NCBI GenBank assembly: GCA_036925085.1
Contig: JAUPFP010000020.1
Span: 1,500,001 to 1,564,000, forward strand
Direction of reading: 5' to 3'
From: Brachycybe producta
Taxonomy: Eukaryota > Arthropoda > Diplopoda > Playtdesmida > Andrognathidae
DNA length: 64,000 bases
Shown here: positions 29,417 through 38,548 of the stretch, piece by piece
How the letters are laid out: each line of letters starts with the position of its first letter
Position numbering within the stretch: position 1 is the first letter of the stretch
The notes under the pieces: generated by a model
The model's input: the letters and a program-made list of their open reading frames with translations, nothing else
Databases searched by the model: none
What the model was told of the DNA's origin: nothing
Translations under genes and position numbers: made by a program

Positions 29417-30475
29417 AAAACAAAGGACTCAAAAAAATTTATTACGATCCATCCTCCAGCGGGTCTTTCGGAGGTGTGGACCGCCTTCATGCAACAACTG
29501 GAAAGAAATTTACTCGGGGTGAAATTGAAGCCTGGTTACGAACGCAAGATGTCTACACTTTACATAAACCAGTGAGAAGAACATTTACGAGAAATAGAAC
29601 ATTGGTCAGTAAAATAGACGATGTATGGCAGATGGATCTCGTGGATATCCAGTCTTACAAAAAAGAGAATAAGGGTTACACCTATCTTTTAACTTGTATC
29701 GATGTATTTTCAAAATATGCTTGGGTTCAACCATTAAAACAAAAAACTGGAAAGGAAATGATCACTGCTTCAAAAATTATTCTGCGAGATGGAAGGAAGC
29801 CGAGAAAAATTCAATCTGATAGGGGTAAAGAATTCCTGAATAAGAACTTTCAGACCTTTCTCAAAGAAAATCGTATTGGATTTTATACCACTTTTAACGA
29901 AGTCAAAGCTGCCGTTGTCGAACGTTTTAATAGAACTTTGAAATCACGCATGTGGAGGTATTTTACAGCAAAGGGGAATTATCAGTACATTGATAAGTTG
30001 AGTCATCTGGTGAAAGGATACAATGCATCATATCATAGAAGCATTGGCATGGCTCCGGAGAGTCTCATTTACCAATGAAAAAGATGTATTTAAATGATTG
30101 TTTCCATCTGCCAATAGTAGATTGCCCAAGTTCAAAGTAGGTGATCGTGTTCGTATTTCCAAGACGAAGTTAACTTTCGAAAAAGGTTACTTACCCAATT
30201 GGTCGGACGAGGTTTTCACCATCTCTGCACATATCGACCGAATACCACCGGTATACCGTCTCATGGATATTGATGGTGAACTATTAGAAGGTACGTTTTA
30301 CGAGGAAGAACTTAAAAAAATTGACAAGAAAGATAGCGATTTTTGGAGGGTAGAAAAAGTTGTAGCTGAAAAAGGAAAAGGGCGACACCGGCAACTTTTG
30401 GTGAAGTGGAAAGGATACGTCGATAAACACAACAGTTGGATTAAAGCGGGAGATTTGAAACAACTACAAAAATGA
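29413..30475 (+). pseudogene. Integrase with chromodomain, broken
   Basis: The first part, from the ATG at 29413 (ATGA overlap; 221 residues to 30078), is a retroviral-type integrase core with catalytic Asp75 (WQMDLVD), Asp136 (SDRGKEF) and Glu170 (VVERFNRTLK), a D-D34E spacing. It stops at 30076-30078 because of a 1-nt frame change around 30065-30072. The continuing frame also holds a TGA at 30095-30097, then runs open to 30475 with an SH3-like part (KFKVGDRVRI) and a chromodomain (FWRVEKVV, LLVKWKGY, NSWI). In intact Polintons all this is one protein that inserts the element and probably targets chromatin. Two separate lesions mean this copy is likely inactive, although the catalytic triad is intact. 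Confidence 0.85.
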
Positions 30476-31840
30476 CCGAGTCTCAAGACTTTTACGTGAC
30501 ACTACCGAGTAATAGCAGTATGAAATATTATCCGGACAACACTTTAACGAATTACACTGTGAAACTCCCAAAACCTATCGAAATTACTGGAGATTACGAA
30601 GTCGCCTTGGCTGAGATTCATTTTTCGCGTACCTGGTTAAAGATTGCAGATGAAAAGGAAGGTGAAATTATTATCAGAGATCTGGAGCAGAGCCTAAGCA
30701 TCAATATTAGCGTTCCTAGCGGGGCGTATCATTCTCCCGGATTTCTCGTGAATGCCATCAACTCTCATATCGATGAATATTTCGGGCCCCTTCATTTGAG
30801 GCATCCTTCGATTCAGTCGAACAAAAATGAATTGATTAAAAAAATAGACAAATCTACATCTAATATAGACAAAGAGGAAGACAATATGGTAATAGAAGAA
30901 GCCAGGATGCAAACAACTTCGGACAATGTGAATGTCATGTTCAAAATGTGCGAGGAATCACGCACCAACTATCAGAATCTTGTTAAGGAAAAGAATTCCA
31001 GTCAAACGGAATATCAAAACAAAATAAAAGATCTCGAAAAAGAATTACAACATCAAAAAGGCCTCATACCTGGACCCAATGGAAAACGGGATGAAGCCAT
31101 TCAGCGTCTCGTTAATGTCTTACAACAAAAACTACAGGACGAACAAAAAAAGAAGACTGACGATAAAGATACCAAAAATAAACTCATCAATCCGGTTCGT
31201 TTACAAAAAGAAGCGAATGAATTTAATTACAATATTTTAAAGTCCTCGTATGATGAAAAAAAAAGAAAATTTAGCCAAGTCAAAACAAGATCTACAAAAT
31301 ATGAAAGATTATCATCAGCAGTTGTTAGAAAGCAAAACACGAATGGAGAATATCGCTAATCCGAGATTAAATAGTGAAAAGAATCCTTGGTTCAAATATC
31401 GGAATACAACGTCACGTGTAGAAGTTACCGTTCAGCCGATTTCAAGCATTCAATTCTCCGAAAAAATACAAAGAATGCTCGATTTTCAAGAGGACTATCT
31501 TAGCAATACGTCGGAACTTCCCATTATTAGGGTCGCCGACTTTCTTTCGGATATTCAACGTGATATTCATTCTTTATTCGTGTATATCGACTGCATTGAG
31601 TACCAGCCGGTGGGGGATATACTTTCACCTTTATTGAGGCCCGTTCATCTTCAGGATTCTGATGGAATGAGAGTTACCAAAATCTACAATCAACTACAGT
31701 ACAAAAGAGTATCACGTGATAGTATACATAGCATCGAAGTGCATATAAGCGATGTCTTTCGACGTAAAATTTTATTTACCAGTGGAGACGTAGTGATAGC
31801 CACAGTTCATTTTCGTCCGTGTTCCATTTTTCACAAATGA
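30472..31840 (+). pseudogene. Conserved Polinton virion protein, frameshifted at an A run
   Basis: The ATG at 30472 overlaps the chromodomain stop (ATGA). The N-terminal 100 residues (FYVTLPSNSSMKYYPDN, YEVALAEIHF) are a well-known conserved module of Polinton-type elements. A long Lys/Glu/Gln coiled coil follows. At a nine-A run (31256-31264) the frame changes by one; the coiled coil continues in the new frame and leads to a conserved C-terminal domain (LFVYIDCIEYQPVGDILSP, IATVHFRP) ending at 31840. Together they would span about 450 residues. It is likely a minor capsid, penton or fibre-type protein; which one is uncertain. The shift may be a mutation, a sequencing error in the A run, or slippage. 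Confidence 0.7.
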
Positions 31841-32313
31841 GGGTGCCTTACTATTGTGGATCAGCGAATGATCCGTGTTATAATTATCATAAACAAATTG
31901 GATCCTCTTTGCCCGTCTTCGTGGGATCTCAATATCAGCGGGGACACGGATTTTTCTCTTCGTTATATCGTTTCGTGATCCCTTTCTTGAAAAAAGGAGC
32001 CTTCTCAGCGAGTAAGCAGTTGTTAAAGTCTGTAACTAACGTCGTATCCGATATCGAAGCGGGGGAATCTTTCAAAAGTGCCTTAAAAAGGCGTGGAACA
32101 GAAGCTGGGCATGAATTTTTGAAGACAATGACAGGTGGAGCTAAGCGCCGGAAAACGACTAAAACATCTGGAAATAGAAGAACCGTGGCCAGTACGAAGC
32201 GTACAGTGAAAAGGAAAGCGTCGAAGAAGAAAGTCGCTAAAAAAAGGAAAACCGCAGCAAAGAAAGCTTTGGGTAAAAAAAGAAAAACTAGCAATTTCGT
32301 GAATCTCCTATAA
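31837..32313 (+). CDS. Basic core-type protein
   Basis: 158 residues from the ATG in an ATGA overlap at 31837. The N-terminal half has GHGFFSSLYRFVIPFLKKG and helical segments (SASKQLLKSVTNVVSDIEAG). The C-terminal third (about 105-155) is a dense Lys/Arg run with TKRTVKRKASKKKVAKKRK, like a DNA-condensing tail. The layout resembles adenovirus-type core or cement proteins and occurs at this place in adintovirus-like elements. It probably binds packaged DNA or is processed by the adjacent protease; both are inferences. Confidence 0.65.
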   Translation: MRVPYYCGSANDPCYNYHKQIGSSLPVFVGSQYQRGHGFFSSLYRFVIPFLKKGAFSASKQLLKSVTNVVSDIEAGESFKSALKRRGTEAGHEFLKTMTGGAKRRKTTKTSGNRRTVASTKRTVKRKASKKKVAKKRKTAAKKALGKKRKTSNFVNLL

Positions 32314-32315
32314 AC

Positions 32316-33641
32316 ATGAGTGTCTTTCTCGTACATCATGACTCGGGGCCCGGGATCAGTTGTGAGTTGAATATTTTTACCGTGCCAGTGACGCAAACGA
32401 GTAATCGGGATGACTGCATTAAGGAATACCATCCCGTGAACAGTATTGAAGACCAAAATACGATAGAGTTCAATATCATGGGAAATGCCGATGAATACAT
32501 AGATCCTTCTGATATTTACCTGAATGTGAAGGCAAGAATTTTAAAAGCAGACGGAAAACCATTGGACACTACTTGCGAAGTCACACCTATAAATGGGTTT
32601 TTTCACTCACTTTTTAGTGAAATTACGGTTACTCTCGGGCATACGATTATTAGTTCCACCGATCACGATTATGGATATAAAGCTTATTTAACGACCCTTC
32701 TATGCAGCGAAAACCTTGGGAATAAACCTTATTTATCTCTCGAGATGTTCTACAAAGACACCATCGCTGCGTTTAAAGATCGTAAACCATCCACCGCCGA
32801 TCCAGCAGATGGATTAGCGCAACGCTTTGAAAGATCGAAAGCGAGTGCTGTTATGGATATGTGCGGACGTCTTCATGGAGATATTTTTCATCAGGGGCGG
32901 CTCTTGCCTAATATGCTCGATCTCTCCATTAAATTAATTTGTCAAAAAGATGCTTTTTGTTTACTGAAACCAGACAGTGACAAGAATGATTACAAAGTGG
33001 ATATTAGATCTGCTACCCTCTATGTACGAAAAGTGATACCAAATCCATCTATCGTTAAAACGCATATTGAGCAGTCGTTGAAGTCTAATTTTATTTACCC
33101 CTTCAACCGAATCAAATGCACTTCTTTCAGTGAACCTAGCGGCGGCCACGATATTAACATCACCATTTGTAATGGCATATTACCGAGTTTCATTATGATT
33201 GGACTCGTTGATAGTGATGCACGAGCTGGAAATTTAAAAAAGAATCCTTTTCATTTTCATTACAAGGACCTTAGTTTTCTCGAGCTACAGGTAGATGGTA
33301 CCCAGTTTCCGGGGATACAGTTCAGTCCAAATTTCAGTACGAAAGAATACGGTCATCTTTATCAGCAGCTATTTTCTGCGTGCCGCAAGTATTATGGCAC
33401 AGACGGTGTAGATGTGACGTTCGAGGAATTTAAAAACGGCTATTCTCTTTTTGTCTTCGATCTCACTAATGATCAAAGTGCTCTATCAGGATCCCATTTC
33501 AACTTGAGTAAAAACGGATCTTTACGTCTCAATATGAAATTTAAAAATCCATTGAACACAACGGTGAATGTCATCGTTTATTCCATCTACCAGTCCATTA
33601 TCGAAGTGGATCATCATCGCAATGTTATCATAGATTATTAA
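32316..33641 (+). CDS. Capsid protein (double-jelly-roll type), Polinton
   Basis: 441 residues, starting three bases after the previous stop. Blocks seen: NTIEFNIMGNADEYIDPSD near 48-66, FFHSLFSEITVTLGHTIIS near 98, FHQGRLLPNMLDLSIKL near 190, then ATLYVRKVIPNPS and a C-terminal NTTVNVIVYSIYQSIIEVD. Predicted strands dominate throughout. The family, widely annotated in invertebrates as F54H12.2-like, is a Polinton/adintovirus virion protein. Length and two similar beta halves favour the double-jelly-roll major capsid protein, but a penton assignment is not excluded. The frame is intact, which suggests recent function. Confidence 0.75.
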   Translation: MSVFLVHHDSGPGISCELNIFTVPVTQTSNRDDCIKEYHPVNSIEDQNTIEFNIMGNADEYIDPSDIYLNVKARILKADGKPLDTTCEVTPINGFFHSLFSEITVTLGHTIISSTDHDYGYKAYLTTLLCSENLGNKPYLSLEMFYKDTIAAFKDRKPSTADPADGLAQRFERSKASAVMDMCGRLHGDIFHQGRLLPNMLDLSIKLICQKDAFCLLKPDSDKNDYKVDIRSATLYVRKVIPNPSIVKTHIEQSLKSNFIYPFNRIKCTSFSEPSGGHDINITICNGILPSFIMIGLVDSDARAGNLKKNPFHFHYKDLSFLELQVDGTQFPGIQFSPNFSTKEYGHLYQQLFSACRKYYGTDGVDVTFEEFKNGYSLFVFDLTNDQSALSGSHFNLSKNGSLRLNMKFKNPLNTTVNVIVYSIYQSIIEVDHHRNVIIDY

Positions 33642-33642
33642 A

Positions 33643-34113
33643 ATGGATTCTAGTCAACTGGAATATTTATTATTTCATCATCCAGCCACGCATTTTGTGT
33701 TTGCTGGTGTATTCGCACGGGACCAACTTCCTTTTAGAGTGAATCGTAAACTTTATATCGTTAATCTGGATGCGCGGTCGGAGCCTGGATCTCACTGGAT
33801 CACTATTTATTTCAATAATGGAATGGCTGAATATTTTGACAGTTACGGAATGAAGCCAATGACGGACGAGATAAATCAGTTCATTACGAGAAACAGTTTC
33901 TCCTGGACTTACAATGCGCGTAGACTCCAACATTCGAGAACGGCCGTATGTGGCCAATATTGTATTTTCTATTCTATTTTAAGATGTTCTAATGTATCTA
34001 TGAAAAGTATCGTTTCTGTGTTTCATCGACACAATTATTTGCGAAATGATAAAATTGTTCACGCATTTATTAATTATAATCTAAAAAAATATTTACCACT
34101 GTATGCTTTTTAA
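33643..34113 (+). CDS. Adenain-like maturation cysteine protease
   Basis: 156 residues, starting one base after the capsid stop. The catalytic residues of an adenovirus-type protease are in place: His51 (PGSHWITIYF), Asp66 (AEYFDSYG), Gln96 (RRLQHSRTAV) and Cys103 (TAVCGQYCIFY), with seven residues between Gln and Cys as in adenain. It would cleave virion precursors during capsid maturation. It closes the rightward gene cluster. The following 34114-34259 is AT-rich with no gene. Confidence 0.88.
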   Translation: MDSSQLEYLLFHHPATHFVFAGVFARDQLPFRVNRKLYIVNLDARSEPGSHWITIYFNNGMAEYFDSYGMKPMTDEINQFITRNSFSWTYNARRLQHSRTAVCGQYCIFYSILRCSNVSMKSIVSVFHRHNYLRNDKIVHAFINYNLKKYLPLYAF

Positions 34114-34259
34114 TTACATTTTTATTTACCCTTTACCTTTTCAATACATGTATTATTATATTATTTATATAAAGTTAATATATTAAAATGGGTATATGTA
34201 ACATTATGGGATGTATACAATCGTGAATAAACATTTATAGGACTACCTCGAGTAAACAC

Positions 34260-34457
34260 TTATTTTCCCGTAGAGCCAAACCCAAGCTCACCACGGGTGC
34301 TTGGAGGGAGTTCAACATCGCACTCTGCAAGTTCCACATCGGGGTATATTTTTTCAAAAATGATTTGCGCAATTCTATCCCCTTTTTTAATAGAAAAATC
34401 ATAATTTCCGAAATTTATTAACAGAACATTAATAGCTCCCCTGTCGCAAGTACTGTT
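34260..34457 (-). pseudogene. dUTPase C-terminal fragment
   Basis: On the minus strand 65 codons after an in-frame stop read the last third of a trimeric dUTPase: DRGAINVLLINFGNYDFSIK, then KGDRIAQIIF (motif 4) and the P-loop-like motif 5 RGELGFGSTG before the stop at 34260-34262. The Asp/Tyr-bearing motifs 1-3 are absent upstream; no start codon is present. It is either a truncated gene or a last exon whose partners I cannot find. The acceptor-like AAAACAG at 34455-34461 leaves splicing possible. It would lower dUTP during DNA synthesis if complete. Confidence 0.8.
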
Positions 34458-34601
34458 TTATTTCTGAATGATGCATAATAAGTTTCATATTACTACAAAA
34501 ATAAGAATCATTGGTTTCGTAAGTCATTATTGACTCATTGTTTTCGTAAATGATTTTTGGCTTGATAAAATGAATTCGTAAACATAATTGAAATTTAAAT
34601 C

Positions 34602-34895
34602 TCATTTTATTAGACCATCCCTGTAACAAATTCGTAACATCATTATAGACGTGTTGAAAATAGCCTCTTGGATCCTGAATATTTTCCCCAATACACTCCC
34701 AAATCCCGTTTTATGTACGATAAAAGAATCGGGTAAAAATATTTCGTGAGTGTTATTTAAATGGGCCAACCATTCCGTTTTAGTATTAAATTGTGAATTG
34801 CAGAGATTACATTTTTCTTTGATAGGTCCAATAACATGGACATTGAGAAAATGCTCCATGGAGTTATCTGGATCCCCACATATGAAACAGCTCAT
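34602..34895 (-). CDS. C2H2 zinc-finger protein, Polinton
   Basis: 97 residues from the ATG at 34895, which overlaps the stop of the PC4-like gene by four bases. Two zinc-finger patterns are seen: Cys3/Cys6 with His residues near 15-20 (CFICGDPDNSMEHFLNVH), and CNLCNSQFNTKTEWLAHLNN followed by TH (C-x2-C-x12-H-x4-H). A short conserved-looking tail follows (FLPDSFIVHKTGFGS). Probably a nucleic-acid-binding regulator. The end may be truncated, since the protein stops in an AT-rich stretch. Confidence 0.6.
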   Translation of the reverse strand: MSCFICGDPDNSMEHFLNVHVIGPIKEKCNLCNSQFNTKTEWLAHLNNTHEIFLPDSFIVHKTGFGSVLGKIFRIQEAIFNTSIMMLRICYRDGLIK

Positions 34896-35305
34896 TTTTC
34901 AAAATCAAATCCCAATTTACCCAAAACAGTAGGAACTTGATTAAGTTTGGTGATTAACTGGGAGTAAATATGAACTGGAATACAAGCCCCTTTAGTAAAT
35001 TTATTTTCTATGCTATATTTACGGATGTCGATGAACCAATTCTCATTACTTTCGAGAATACGTAGTTTCCAGTTGTCCTCGACGGGGATAGTTTCGTGAA
35101 CTTTGAAATCCGGTAAAGTGTTCTTTTCTTCCGATTTACTGAGGTGACGTCCAAACCATTCTTTGATCGTGTCTTCCGCTACAGCTGAAGATGGGCCCGC
35201 CTCGCCGATTGCCTTCGCTTGACGTTTTGCAACTTCAGATTTTGGTGTGGTTTTCCTTTTTGTCTTTCGGCCAGTTACTGCAGTTTCTACCGTCAAGTCT
35301 ATCAA
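34892..35305 (-). CDS. PC4/SUB1-like ssDNA-binding protein
   Basis: About 137 residues. The frame has no ATG near its start (the first codon counted is TTG at 35305), so the true start or a 5' exon is unresolved. The N-terminal part is basic (GRKTKRKTTPKSEVAKRQAK). Residues about 89-125 (NWFIDIRKYSIENKFTKG and PVHIYSQLITKLNQV) match the PC4 pattern of a (V/F)xIDIRxY strand, Lys-Gly turn and a final helix with xxLxxL. PC4-type proteins bind single-stranded DNA and assist transcription or replication. It forms a two-gene minus-strand unit with the zinc-finger gene. Confidence 0.55.
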   Translation of the reverse strand: MIDLTVETAVTGRKTKRKTTPKSEVAKRQAKAIGEAGPSSAVAEDTIKEWFGRHLSKSEEKNTLPDFKVHETIPVEDNWKLRILESNENWFIDIRKYSIENKFTKGACIPVHIYSQLITKLNQVPTVLGKLGFDFEK

Positions 35306-36149
35306 TATGTTTTCAGAATTTTTTCTAAGAAAGATTATTGGCTACTTTGTGAAATTTGAAAATGTGTATGTTTTAACTATCAGAAAGGCAAATTCCCCAT
35401 CAAATAAAAATAGTAGAAATGTAGAAAGAATTTGTAAAATGACTATTATCAGCTATATGGCTTTTAGTATAAAAAATCCATGCTCACCAATGATATCTTG
35501 ATTATCCTGCATTGTGGCAAAAATAACAGCAACCAGAGCAAAATAAAGAATTTGTGAAGTGTTGATTTGAACAGTAGCCACAGCAAATAAATTTCTGAAG
35601 TGTTGATTTTAACGGCAGTCACAGTAAAAGAATTTCTGAGGTGTTGATTTTTGTAGAAAGCAAGATGACCAAATGTCAATAGACAATCTATACTGTGAAG
35701 ATTTCAGAATAAAAGATGGTATGTGGATTCTATGATAAAGTTTTAATCTTCTTATACTCAACTAGCTACCTTGATGAAAAATATTGACCAATGAAGGCTT
35801 AGCTATTAAAATAAAACACCAATAATAGGAAGTAATTCAAGTCCATGAAAGACGTCAATGTAGAATATAAAAAGTAGGTCAAGGCCATGAAAGACGTCAT
35901 ATATAGAAAATAAAAATGAAACAAAAAAATAACAATAGCAAACTTATCAATTGTTTTAGTTAGCCATTTTAAAAACAAATAATATTTACAAGGTAATTTA
36001 AAAAAACTTTACAAGCTATTTAAAAAAAAAAACATTTTTAAAAACAGAAATGGTTCTTATTATAAAGAAGTTTGTGAAATAAACTAAAAATAATATTGAA
36101 AACATTTATTTTTAACCAGCTAGGGCAAAATCTTAATAGCATTGAATAA
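35306..36149. other. AT-rich non-coding part of the Polinton
   Basis: No conserved ORF on either strand. It contains three ~46-bp direct repeats with (A)GTGTTGATTT at about 35545-35655, and a repeated CCATGAAAGACGTCA at about 35843-35860 and 35886-35900 that holds a CRE-like GACGTCA. This is where a DNA polymerase gene would fit in a full-length relative, but no polymerase motif is seen. Confidence 0.6.
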
Positions 36150-37028
36150 ATGGCTTACTTTCAATATATAAAGTATAGGTACAGAAAGTGTGTAAACAAA
36201 TAATCAAGTTTTATAGTCATTTCATGTATTGTAAATGTATAATACAAAGTAATACAAGTAACCTCGATTTGTTTGTTTTTTCTCTTAAAGATAAAAGCAG
36301 GAAATAAGTTTTTAGTTAAAAACAACAAGAGGTACAAAAATGTGTTGTTGACCATCCTTTTTTCTCCCAACAGCAACAGAATGTGTAATTAACTATTTTG
36401 TGAAGCACTGCATGAAAACTGGGTGTCCTTGATTACTATGATTGAAGTGGTGTATAAAATTATTCAATGATATTCTATGAGGTTTGAAAAATGAGGAAAA
36501 AGTCAATAGAAAAAAAATGGTGAAGACAAAATTACAATAGTATTATATTTCAGCTCATAGAACTGAATGACTTACCTTTAATACTTTAAAACTATGGTTC
36601 AAAAATAGATGTGTAAACAAATAAACTAAGTTTTGTAGTCATGAATGGTAAATGTATAATACAAATCAGTGGACAAGTAACCTTGCTTTATTTCTCTTTA
36701 TAGAATTTATTTAAAAAACAGGAAATAAATTGGTTAAAAATTATATAAAATTATTCAATGATACTCTGAGGCTTGAAAAATGAGGAAAAAGTGGTGTAGA
36801 CAAGAATACAATATTATATTTCAGCTCAAATAATTGAACAACTTACCTTCAATACATAAAAACTATAGTACAGAAAGTAAATAAACAAGTTTTTTATGAT
36901 CATAACAAAATAAGTGGTCAAGTAACCTTGCTTTGTTATTTCTCTTTATAGAATTTAAGCAGGAAATAAATTATGAAAACAAGAAGTAGAAAAAACATGC
37001 TGTTGACTATCCTTTTTTCTCTCCATAA
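36150..37028. repeat. Subterminal tandem repeats of the Polinton
   Basis: Three diverged copies, near 36150-36370, 36565-36730 and 36838-37020. They share ACTTACCTT, AATACATAAAAACTAT, GTAACCTTGCTTTG and TTTCTCTTTATAGAATTTA words and the TTGACTATCCTTTTTTCTC end. They abut the right terminal repeat and have no left-end counterpart. Confidence 0.65.
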
Positions 37029-37234
37029 AAACTGGGTCAAAGTTTTTTTTCTTATGATGAAGCATAATAATATAGCTATGTCTCTATAGCTTATAAGCTG
37101 GTTGGCCTTAAAATGAGTGGTGCAGAAATGACTCAATGAGAGTCTATGGGAGATTGGAATGTGAGGCTCAAAATGTGCCTCTAATGGTAGTCTATGGAGA
37201 AAAGTGATGCAGAAATGACTTTTCCTATACTACT
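37029..37234 (-). repeat. Polinton right terminal inverted repeat
   Basis: Mirror of 24615-24820 with three visible differences, ending CCTATACTACT before the ATTATT target duplication (37235-37240). Confidence 0.93.
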
Positions 37235-37324
37235 ATTATTTAAATCATTTACTAAAAAAAAGCCTATAAAATTGGTAATAAATTTATAAATTGTATGATG
37301 CATTATGATGATATTTGCTTATTA

Positions 37325-38107
37325 AGAGGCTACATCACAAAATTACTTCGAAAAATCTCCGCAAGGAGCTTTAGCATCGTTTTCTATTGAGCCCGTAGAG
37401 TCGTAGACCCAATGTTAAAGAAGAAATGTTAATTTTTAAAATACACAGTCGCGGCAATATGTTTATTCTTCATATTTAAAGTTTGTCCAATACTAAGTTT
37501 TCAAAGTGCAATGTGCACCTTAAATATATGCTGATCGAGTGATATAATGATAAAAAAAAATTGGTACGTTCGGTTATGTTTTTAAAAACTATTTCCAAAT
37601 CGCGAATTTCTAACTCTTATGTTAAACTCCATTTAGTACGCCCAAATAACAAAAAAAAAACACCCATTAAAATGCTAGTAAAAATAATTTTAAAAAACCA
37701 GAAAAAAAATCAACACGTGCACTTAATGTGTTGGCTTCACTGTGGTTTAATTGTGGTTTTTAAAATTATTTTTACGTATTTTTAGGAGCATTTTAATGGC
37801 CGTTTTTTCTTATTTGGGCGTACTCAATGGAGTTTAACATAAGAGTTACAAATTCGGGATTTTGAAATAATTTTTAAAAATATAACCGCACTTACCAATA
37901 TTTTATCATTCTATCACTCGATCAGCATATATTTAAGGTACACATTGCGCTTTAAAAACTTAATATTGGACAACTTTAAACATGAAAATTAAACATATTG
38001 CCGCGACTGTGTATTTTAAAAATTAACATTTCTTCTTTAACATCGGGTCTATGGGTTGTATAGAAAAACCGATGCTTGCGCTCTTTGTGGAGATTTTCAA
38101 AGTAATT
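37325..38107. mobile_element. Palindromic fold-back element
   Basis: Arms of about 380 bp are reverse complements around a centre near 37710. TAAGAGGCTACATCACAAAATTAC begins at about 37322, and its complement ends near 38110; AACATAAGAGTTAC and TACGCCCAAATAA words mirror each other. No ORF. A shorter relative lies at 45309-45930. It sits about 90 bp right of the Polinton target duplication in the same intron. Confidence 0.75.
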
Positions 38108-38262
38108 TTGCGATGTAGCCTCTTAAACGTTTTGCTGGACCATGAACTTAGTCATGAGTTACCATAGCTAATGAAAGGAACATGGTCATAGATGGAAACT
38201 TCATTCAGCTTTATATTTTTAAGGTAATTTATAGTTGAACCACTTAGTTTGCTGACACTTAC

Positions 38263-38471
38263 TTGTCTAGACATTCTTGAGTAACATTGTTTTCAGTGTT
38301 TGAAACTGGACAAACACGAAATTCAACATATCCTTGGAAATTTGGTGTCAGGTCTATCGTAGCTGTAATGGGTTCATCAACAGTGTAAGTCGTTGAAAGG
38401 ATTCCATTTCTAGTTTCATCACCATGCGCGTGAGATTGCATGTCATGAATATCTCCGCACGGTCCACAATT
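38263..38471 (-). CDS. LPMO-like protein, exon 3
   Basis: Acceptor TATTCCAG precedes NCGPCGDIHDMQSH, a central stretch with TTYTVDEPITATIDL and then GYVEFRVCPVSN and TQECLD. The donor is GTAAGT (38257-38262) in phase 2. CGxCGD, the (I/V)xV(T/D)L strand and GYxEFRxCP are core blocks of AA15-type LPMO domains. The block that in active members reads NH-x-G-(Y/F) here reads NFQGY, so the second copper His appears replaced by Phe (mature residue about 71). The intron to exon 4 is 13.7 kb and holds the Polinton. Confidence 0.87.
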
Positions 38472-38548
38472 CTGGAATATAAATTTTAAACTTTTAAACC
38501 AATTGTCCACACTTCATAAAATGAAAATGACTATAAAGTGTAGTACAC

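Larger units (their letters stand above)
24615..37234. mobile_element. Polinton/adintovirus-like element, polB-less
   Basis: The element begins AGTAGTATAGG and ends CCTATACTACT, the AG...CT type ends of Polintons, with ~206-bp terminal inverted repeats. A perfect 6-bp target duplication ATTATT flanks it (24609-24614 and 37235-37240). It encodes a DDE integrase with chromodomain, packaging ATPase, double-jelly-roll-type capsid protein, adenain-like protease and conserved small virion proteins, the set shared by Polintons and adintoviruses. No protein-primed DNA polymerase B is recognisable, and at 12.6 kb the element is shorter than the 15-20 kb usual for the family. The right 1.7 kb (35.3-37.0) is AT-rich and non-coding. 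It sits in intron 3 of the LPMO-like gene. Confidence 0.95.
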
